A program made the translations under genes and the position numbers. From Megascapheus bottae (lineage: Eukaryota; Chordata; Mammalia; Rodentia; Geomyidae): a stretch of 64,000 nt of DNA. Where the stretch lies: contig JANJXV010000016.1 of assembly GCA_024803745.1 (NCBI GenBank), positions 45,454,263 through 45,518,262 of the forward strand, in the 5' to 3' direction. Of this stretch, positions 57,043-64,000 are shown piece by piece. The notes beneath the pieces were generated by a model. That model was not told where the DNA came from and made no database searches. It saw only the letters and a program-made list of their open reading frames with translations. Every line of letters begins with the position of its first letter. Position 1 is the first letter of the stretch.

Positions 57043-57175
57043 TTTTTTTTTCTTTGATGAGAAATGACATAGTACATTAAGAACAAGAGTCACACATTAT
57101 ATGCCTCTTTCTTCTATATTCTGGAGGTCTTTTCATTTAGCCTCATCCTGTATAGCCTATGTATCTAAGTTTTGT
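57043..57175 (-). mobile_element. L1 3' UTR fragment
   Basis: Matches 57436-57560 of the following L1 (gattaagaaca, tcctttcatttag, ctcatcctatatg), so it is the tail of a separate L1 copy in the same orientation. Confidence 0.7.
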
Positions 57176-58440
57176 CCTTTTTTTAAAGTTGTATTTTATT
57201 GAGGTTAATGTATAGAGGGATTACAGAGAGGGATTCATCAGAGAGTGCTCACATTACTTCTCGAACATTGATACCCTTTCTCATATTTTTGTCCCTTTTT
57301 TCCTCCCTCCACCCCCTCCCAGTCACATTGTTTTTCCCCTTCCCTTCCCTATTTCAAGTAAACAAACATATATACAATATACCAGGCAACAAAGACAGAT
57401 ACAATAACAACATGAGATAAACCATAAGGGGGGGGGAAGAGAAAAGAAATAACTTCATATAGTAGATTAAGAACAACAATCACAAAGATAAACTTCTTGT
57501 TTCCATATTGTAGAGATCCTTTCATTTAGTCTCATCCTATATGACCATATGTGCATAGCTTTTGAGCTATTGTGATACTCTGCTAAGAGAATCCTAGACA
57601 TATACTAATTATTACAAATGAAGGAAACCATGGCACCTATGTTCCTTTGGGTCTGGCTTATTTCACTTAATATGAGTTTTTCTAAGTCTTTCCATTTCCT
57701 TTCCAATGGGGCGATGTCATTCTTTCTGATGGCAGCATAGAACTCTGGTATATAAGTACATCTTCTTGATCCATTCATCCACTGAGGGGCATCTGGGTTG
57801 GTTCCATAGCTTAGCTATGGTAAATAATGATGCAGTGAACATTGTTGTGCTAGTAGCTTTAGATGGCCTTGTTTTTGGACATTTGGGTAAATGCCAAGGA
57901 GTGGGATTGCTGGGTTATAGGGGAGCTCTATGTTTAGTCTTTTGAGGAATCTCCATACTGCTTTCCATAGTGGTTGAAAGACTTTACACTCCCGCCAACA
58001 GTGTAGCCTACTGGCATCTGTTGTTACTAGAATTTTTGATAATGGCCATTCTAACTGGAGTGAGGTAGAATCTCAAAGTTGTTTTGATTTGCATTCCTTT
58101 TATGGCCAGAGATGTCCAGCATTTCTTCATGTGTCTGTAGGCCATTCTTATTTACTCTTCACAGAAGTCTCTTTAAGTCTTTAGCCCACCTTTTAATGGG
58201 ATGGTTGTTTCTTTGAGGATTTGTTTTTGAGAGATTCAATTTTTTGAGCTGTAGGAATATTTTAGATATGAAGCCCTTTGTCTGTTGTATGGTTAGTGAT
58301 GATCTTGTACTCTGTAGGCTTTCTGTTTAACTTGCCAGCTATGTCCTTTGCCACACAGAAGCTCTGCAGTTTAATGCAGTTCCAATTGTCCAAAAGTTCT
58401 TTAATTTGTTGTGTTTCTGGGTCTTTATTAAGAAAGTTTC

Positions 58441-58537
58441 ACCAGGCGAGGTGGCTCACACCTGTACTTCTAGTTACTCAGGAGTCTGAGATCTGAGGAT
58501 CGTGGTTCAAAGTCAGCCCAGTTAATACAAAGCCCAA

Positions 58538-58574
<37 letters not shown>

Positions 58575-58908
58575 CAGTCCTGGGCTTGAGCTCAGAGCCT
58601 GAGCACTGTCCTTGGACTTTCTTAAGGCTAGAGCTCTACCACTTGAGTTTCAGCACCACTTGTGGCTTTTTTTTTTCCTATGTATGTGGTACCGAGGAAT
58701 TGAACCCGGTCTTCGTGTATGCTAGGCAAGCACTCTACCACTAGGCCAAACTCCCGGCCCCCAAAGACTCTTATCTCCAATTAATCACTAGAAAACAGGA
58801 AGTGGGGCTGTGGCTCAAGGGTAGGGCAGTAGCCTTGAGCTGTAGAGTTCAGGGACAGGTCCCAGGCCAGAGTTCAAGCCCCATGTCCCCCCTCCTCCTC
58901 CAAAAGGA
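58441..58908 (+). mobile_element. Chimeric B1/ID SINE nested in L1, itself split
   Basis: Left part 58441-58541 (accaggcgaggtggctcac) and right part 58760-58908 (ctcttatctccaattaatc to gttcaagccccatg). The L1 words gaaagttt flank it as duplication. Confidence 0.87.
58542..58759 (-). mobile_element. Dimeric ID SINE nested in SINE
   Basis: T31 tail; cccaaagac at 58533-58541 and 58760-58768 is the duplicated target within the chimeric SINE. This is the youngest layer of the stack. Confidence 0.92.
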
Positions 58909-59278
58909 AAGTTTTGACCTGTGCCAAGGAGCTCTAGTGTATTTCCTGTTCCTTTGTGTAAAGTTTTCAGGGTAAGAGCAGATAGAATATTCTAATGGAC
59001 ATGAAAATTCAAGGATTTTTGCTGAATCATCATGTTTATGTTTATGATGATATTTTAGCTAAATTTATTTTAAAAATTAGGTTTAAAAGCTATATTGCCT
59101 CTTAGCTGAGCTCTAGTCTACCTTATTTGTCAGATTAATTTATTTCCTATTGTTTTTCTATTATTTATTCTCAATATATATCCTTTACTTTTGATTCCTT
59201 GAGCTTTTAACATACAGGTTTGGGTCAGAAAATTTTAAGCATTCTCTTGTTTAAGCTTCTGGTTAAGAATTCTGGCAC

Positions 59279-59472
59279 TTTGTTGGCTCATTTCTGTAAG
59301 CCTAGTGACTCAAGATGCTGAGTGGATTTGGGTTCTAAGCCAGCTCAGACAGAAAAGTTGTTGAGACTCTATAAACAAACATCCAAAAAACATACTGGTG
59401 GCCTGGCTCAACTGGTAAACCACTAGCCAAGCAATCAAGTCCATGAGTTCAAAGCCTCGTTCTGAGGGGGAA
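59279..59472 (+). mobile_element. Old chimeric B1/ID SINE
   Basis: tttgttggctcatttctgtaag, ttctaagccagctcagac and catgagttcaaagcc mark a decayed copy. Confidence 0.65.
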
Positions 59473-59700
59473 AGTCTGGCCCTTGTGCTGTGCTGTCTAG
59501 AGAAGAATCCAGGCTATTCCCTGATTATTAGCTTTACAGATGGCTTAATTTTAGTTCTTAATTTCCATATCTACAAAACACAGACAGTACCTACGTGAGA
59601 TTGTCCGGAATAAGATCATTATTGTGATTTTGTGCTAACAGTCCATACACTGCTATTAGAATTTGTGTGGCATCTAATGTCTTAAGTTTTCTATGAAATT

Positions 59701-60294
59701 CAGTGTGTTCCTTTTTTTTCTTTGTTTTTTTCTCTTCTTTCTCTTTCTCTTTCTCTCTTTCTCTTTCTCTTTGCCTGCCTGCCTGCCTGCCTTCCTTCCC
59801 TCCCTCCCTCCCTTCCTCCCTCCCTCCCTCTTTCCTTCCTTCCTTCCTTCCTTCCTTCCTTCCTTCCTTCCTTCCTTCCTTCCTTCCTTCCTTCCTTGTT
59901 TTTCTCTTTGTCCTTCCCTCTTTCTTTCCCCTTCCCTCCTTCTCTCCTTCCTCCCCCTTTCTTTCATTCTACTAGAGTTTAAACTCACCCATTTATGACT
60001 TAAGTCATATGACCCTAGTCCTTTTGCTTGTGTCTGTGTGTATGTGTAGATGCACACATGCATACACATGCGTGGGCACATATGTTATGGGGCTAGTACT
60101 CAAGGCCTGAGTGTTACCCCTGAACTTTTTTGCTTTATTAATTGAGCCACAGCTCCATCTTGAGTTTTTTTGATGCGTACTTGGCAATAAGAGTTTCACA
60201 GACTTTGCTGCCCAGGCTGGCTTTGAGCCACAATCCTCAGATCCTAGCCTCCTGAGTAGATAGTAATGTAGGCATGAGCCATCAGCAGCTGGCA
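59701..60294 (-). mobile_element. SINE with shared extended 3' flank, copy 2
   Basis: The SINE part is about 60085-60294. The flank starts cagtgtgttcc + T run, includes the pyrimidine tract, then tttaaactcaccc, gtcatatgaccc and tagtccttttg, the same order as at 48778-48934. Confidence 0.7.
59721..59962. repeat. Long polypyrimidine tract (TTCC/CTTT/CCCT repeats)
   Basis: About 240 nt almost without purines on the + strand: CTTT repeats, CCTG units (tgcctgcctgcctgcc), CCCT units, then about 17 TTCC units at 59833-59897. Mirror-symmetric and H-DNA-prone. Open frames here are compositional. Confidence 0.95.
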
Positions 60295-61290
60295 TTAGTG
60301 TTTTTTGTTTCGTTTTTAGATAGAGTTTCAGGCTTTATTTTCAATTAAGAAATATTACTGATTGATTTGTGTAAGATTTTGTGTCATCCAGTGTCACATA
60401 GTCTAGAAATTCTGGTGACTGCCCACTTTTCTGCTTTCTTCCTATCACAATGCTATTTTCTTTTCAGAAAAGGATAAAGGATCCTTTTTCTTTTTCAGAA
60501 AAAGAATGTTGATTTTTATAGAAGAATAAGCTTAACTGATACCGAGGAGTAACTTCCGCATATGATGCTAAGATACTAATTAGCAAATTATATTATATTA
60601 GCTATCTCCCATTTACACTATAACCAGGCTTCTTTGAGGACCCAAAAATATTTGTAATCAAGTCAATATTGCCATCTCCTTTCCTCCTCACCTTTCCCTT
60701 TTTGTCTCATTTCTCTTTTTTCAATTTATATATTCCATTCTTTACAATATATAGGTAAATATTTTTTAGTTCTTAAGATTTAAAAAGGCAATAGGAAACC
60801 CAGTACTGGCTTACTAAGAAATAGTGACTCCTAATAGCAGTTGGAGTAGTATGGTTGACAGGGCACATAGTTCTTAAAAGGGCATAGCTATTCATGCTCC
60901 ATCATGCTCATGGATTCTTGAACAATGTCAGCTATTGCTGGACTTATAAAGTAGTAATAGAGCCAGGGAAAAATCAGAGGTTTTTCCTCCTCAGCCCATC
61001 TGCAAGAAACTCCAAGCAGCCTCCAAAAACTGGCCACTGAGTTGGATCATAGCCCTGGAGCATAGGCAGTGAAGGTTGGGACGACAGGCAGCTCAAAGTC
61101 TTGCCATGACTGGAGAGCAAGAACTGTGAAAGAAGATAGAGCAGGCAACATCGGACAGAAGCATGGATGCCAGACAGTGTGGGAGGCCAGGCAGTGCGGT
61201 AACGGGGCGGAGTCCAGGAAGGAAAAGTAGTGGTGAATCTGGAGACATTGAGCATCCAGGGTGCAAAAATGTGCTTTTTGTGGGGAGAGG

Positions 61291-61368
61291 AAGGTGTTAT
61301 CAAGGTTTGAACTCAGGACTTCATGCTTGGTTAGCAGACACTCTTAACACTAAAGCCATATTCCCAGA
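61291..61368 (-). mobile_element. Old ID monomer
   Basis: ttcatgcttggttagcagac, then actcttaacactaaagcc: a decayed antisense core. Confidence 0.55.
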
Positions 61369-61767
61369 CCTGTTTGCTTTATTTTTAAAATAATTATTTA
61401 AGTAAATTGAATAAGGGAGTTGCTACTCAAGAAAGCGGTGTATAAATATATCTTGATGATCAGTGTCACCCTTTTCCTCATTCTCACCCATCCCTCCCAA
61501 CCCGATCCCTTCCCTGAATTCTCTTTGCTTTGTAGGCTGTACATTGAATTCCTCAGTTCCTGTCTTTATTCACTAACCCTTCTCCCCTCGACCACCTCCC
61601 CTTCAGGTACCACTTTCTTGGTGTTTATGCTTTGGGAAGGCGAGTTAACCTCCCTAAGGAATTAAACCATTTGAGTTCTCTTGGGAAACTACCACATGTC
61701 AGTTAATACACTCACGTACACTTGGATGCCACCTTGAAATGTTTACTTAGATATTTAGTGATTTTTG

Positions 61768-61855
61768 ATAAAGGGTCTTCATTTTGTCCATCCTGCTGTT
61801 CATGCTTTCCACAGTAGCTGGATGGCAATTGCATGTCACCTTACCCAGCTAAATG
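61768..61855 (-). mobile_element. Old B1-like relic
   Basis: ataaagggtcttcattttgtcc and gtagctggatggcaattgc are weakly B1-like. Confidence 0.4.
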
Positions 61856-62955
61856 TGTACAAATTTTGAGGAGCAGCCTTGACTTTCTAGTAAAATGTGA
61901 GCGTGAAGCAACCGTCATATGTTCCAGTTTGTCTAGGAATAGCTTTCACTTAGATTGAGAACAGTCTTACACTCCTCAGCTGTTTTAGACCCTACGTATA
62001 TATTTAGTTTAATACTACGTTATTGTTGTTTTCTTTTCACGCTTGTTCTGACTTGTTTTTTTGTCCTATGGTACAAAAAGAATCATGGGATTCCTTTCTT
62101 TCACGATTTTGCATCCTCCACGGGGTTGTCACTATTGTGTGTTCACCTCTACCTGTGTTCTTCTTGTGCTGCGTCATGACGGCAGCACTGTCGATTTGAC
62201 ATTGCCATCTACTATAGGAGTAGCCCTGCCTCAGGAATGCTTTAAAACGTTAAGTGCTGTGATGCAAGAATGGCTAACAGAACAGACACTCTGCGATAGA
62301 TTGGAATTCTGTGGTTCTGCCAGAAATCCCCAGCAAAGGCCAGGCCAAGTAGGTGCTTATTGTTGCCAGGTAAGCCTGCGTGGGTGGGTATGATGGCAGC
62401 AAGTGAAAGTGTGTTCTCAGCTCTCTACACACTCTAGCCCTCAGTGCTCTCCCTCAGAACTCACACCAGCAGCCCCAGGCCTTACTCTGTGAGGCCCTTG
62501 CCCTCTTTGGAAGACACCAGATTCCTACCTGGCCCCTCTTCTTTTGCCTAGGTCATGGGTGCCGTTCTCCCCACTAGACTAGAGAGTTCTTGGGGACTAG
62601 TGCTCATGCTTTTGAAAATCCTCTAGCACTGAGCAGATGAATAAGATAGCAGTTTCATCAATGGCTTCATAAAATAATGTTTATACTTGCCATTTGCTTC
62701 AGCTAATGTCTCCAGATACCCTTTGGATAATTCACTTTTTTTCTCTACATTTCAGCTGCCTTGTTCTTGTCTAGAAGCTTTCTTTAAACAAAAAAAGAAA
62801 AGAAAAAAGGTAATGTGAGACACTGTTTTCAAACATAAAAACTAAGGAGACCCATGTGACCACTGCAAGGCTGAATAAGCTGTTGACTTGTCCTTTTTTG
62901 TGTGGCTTTGGATTCAGATGAGTCCCTAATTGTGCTTTTTAAAAGTTAAACTAAA

Positions 62956-63150
62956 AGGGCCAGGAGTTTGTCCTAGGGGGTAATAGTGCTTGCCTGGCAT
63001 GCACAAAGACCCGGGTTCAATTCCTCGGTACCACACACATAGAAAAAAGCTGGAAGTGGTGCTGTGGCTCATGTGGTAGAGTTCTAGCCTTGAGAAAGTC
63101 CAAGGTCAGTGCTCAGGCCCTGAGTTCAGTCCCCACAACTGACAAAAGAA
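62956..63150 (+). mobile_element. Dimeric ID SINE
   Basis: aaaagttaaactaaa at 62941-62955 and 63151-63165 is a perfect 15-bp duplication around a nearly intact copy. Confidence 0.94.
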
Positions 63151-64000
63151 AAAAGTTAAACTAAAGAATTTTGCCTGGCTGCTGAGTGACACCCTAGCTT
63201 AGGTCTGTGACACTCACTGTTGTTGGCTCTGTGGAATGTAAAGTTTAGTTCCTGGGCTGACATTACCTGCGTTACAATTGTCTGTAATAACTGTGTTTCT
63301 GCACAGGCTCTGGAAATACAAACTCCTGGGCCTCCAGACATCCTGAGTCAGATATCTGGGACTACAACACAGATTAGATGGAGAATCTGTTTTTGTTTTT
63401 GTCACAATTATCTAAGATGGAAACAATTCTTGTGTATATATGTTAGAATATGACTGGAAAAATGAGTCACATTATGACATTCTTGTAACTCTGTTCTTAA
63501 AAATCACTTCTTGAAATTGAATGATAATTTCATGTTGTTAGAAAATACAGCTTTATATCTTTTGCAGGAGATTAAGTTTTAAAGCTCAGGATCAGATTCT
63601 TTTCTTTCATCTTAGTTCTTATGGAGGAGTTGAGCTCTAATCAGAGTTGGAAGTTTTATTTTAAAACTATGAACAAATCAGAAAGTTTTTTTTATTGCTA
63701 AGCAATTTTATAGTGATACTTAGTGAAAGTTTGAATTACAAGGAGTACAGCTTGAGTAACGGACTGCTTTATAAAACCTAGCTGTAGACATATTTAATAA
63801 GACGGTGCTTGATTACATTTACGGGGGAAAATTCTTACAGGAGGTTAAGAAAAATCCATTGTGACAGGTTGCCATTTTCACGCCGTTCATAATAATAAGT
63901 TGCTCAGAGCAAGAACATCAAGGATAAAATGATAACACAAATTGCTTCAAGCAGTTATTGTAATCCCTTGAGCATATTGATTTGTGTTTCTAATAAAAAG

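Larger units (their letters stand above)
57181..58990 (-). mobile_element. L1 3' portion interrupted by nested SINEs
   Basis: Minus-strand L1: 3' end from tattttattgaggttaatg, ORF2 end with cagtgtagcctactggcatc, gccattctaactggagtgag and cacacagaagctctgcag. It continues after the SINE at about 58909 with gaaagttttgacctgtgcc, in line with the homologous L1 stretch at about 22850. 5'-truncated near 58990. Confidence 0.82.
55238..64000 (+). other. Atp9b: ATP9B intron 11 (5' part)
   Basis: Exon 12 is not reached. The intron holds a TA microsatellite, a triple-nested L1/SINE/ID block at 57181-58990, an extended SINE with a 240-nt pyrimidine tract at 59701-60294, and scattered ID elements. 55640-56100, 60295-61290, 61369-61767, 61856-62955 and 63166-64000 show no recognised repeat; 62235-62369 within this is exon-like (see findings). 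Confidence 0.9.

Noticed and set aside
59674..60081. Open frames over the pyrimidine tract (Lys/Arg/Glu-rich on minus, Ser/Phe/Leu-rich on plus)
   Set aside because: Compositional consequence of TTCC/CTTT repeats.
62061..62393. 110-codon frame as an independent small gene
   Set aside because: Its first part has no protein character and no promoter; only the 62235-62369 part has exon-like borders, so it is reported as a candidate exon instead.

Overview
This window is mammalian nuclear DNA, almost certainly from a rodent. Ten coding exons with GT/AG borders are spread over 49 kb of AT-rich intron packed with retroposons. Two SINE families dominate: a dimeric tRNA/ID-type SINE and a chimera of a 7SL/B1-like left half with an ID-like right half. 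That pairing suggests a geomyoid/heteromyid rodent (kangaroo rat, pocket mouse or relatives). The species-group call rests on remembered SINE distributions and is only moderately secure. Nothing prokaryotic is present.

The whole window lies inside one + strand gene, ATP9B, a P4-type ATPase of the Neo1/ATP9 branch. Exons 2-11 are at 6291-6464, 14055-14205, 18404-18517, 25053-25161, 33458-33516, 37870-37921, 41479-41573, 47492-47572, 49451-49526 and 55161-55237. They total 988 nt and join in one frame (329 whole codons plus one base completing the exon 1/2 codon). They encode the cytosolic N-terminus, membrane segments M1-M2 and most of the actuator domain, including its DGET motif. Exon 1 with the start codon and promoter lies upstream. 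The exons for M3, the DKTGT phosphorylation site, the nucleotide-binding domain and M4-M10 lie downstream.

The introns hold a full-length retrocopy of RPL35A with an intact 110-codon frame and perfect 17-bp target-site duplications (4554-5002, minus strand); L1 fragments of several ages, the largest at about 22100-24625; more than 60 SINEs, several nested; a roughly 1-kb G-rich minisatellite in intron 8 (43690-44730); and long polypyrimidine tracts (4417-4546, 59721-59962).

I see no novel multi-gene system. The items most worth checking are two unannotated exon-like segments: a frame-compatible 135-nt segment in intron 11 and a 63-nt segment with an in-frame stop in intron 8. Others are the donor-like start of exon 6, the minisatellite, the RPL35A retrocopy, and a pair of SINE copies in introns 9 and 11 that share the same non-SINE flank.
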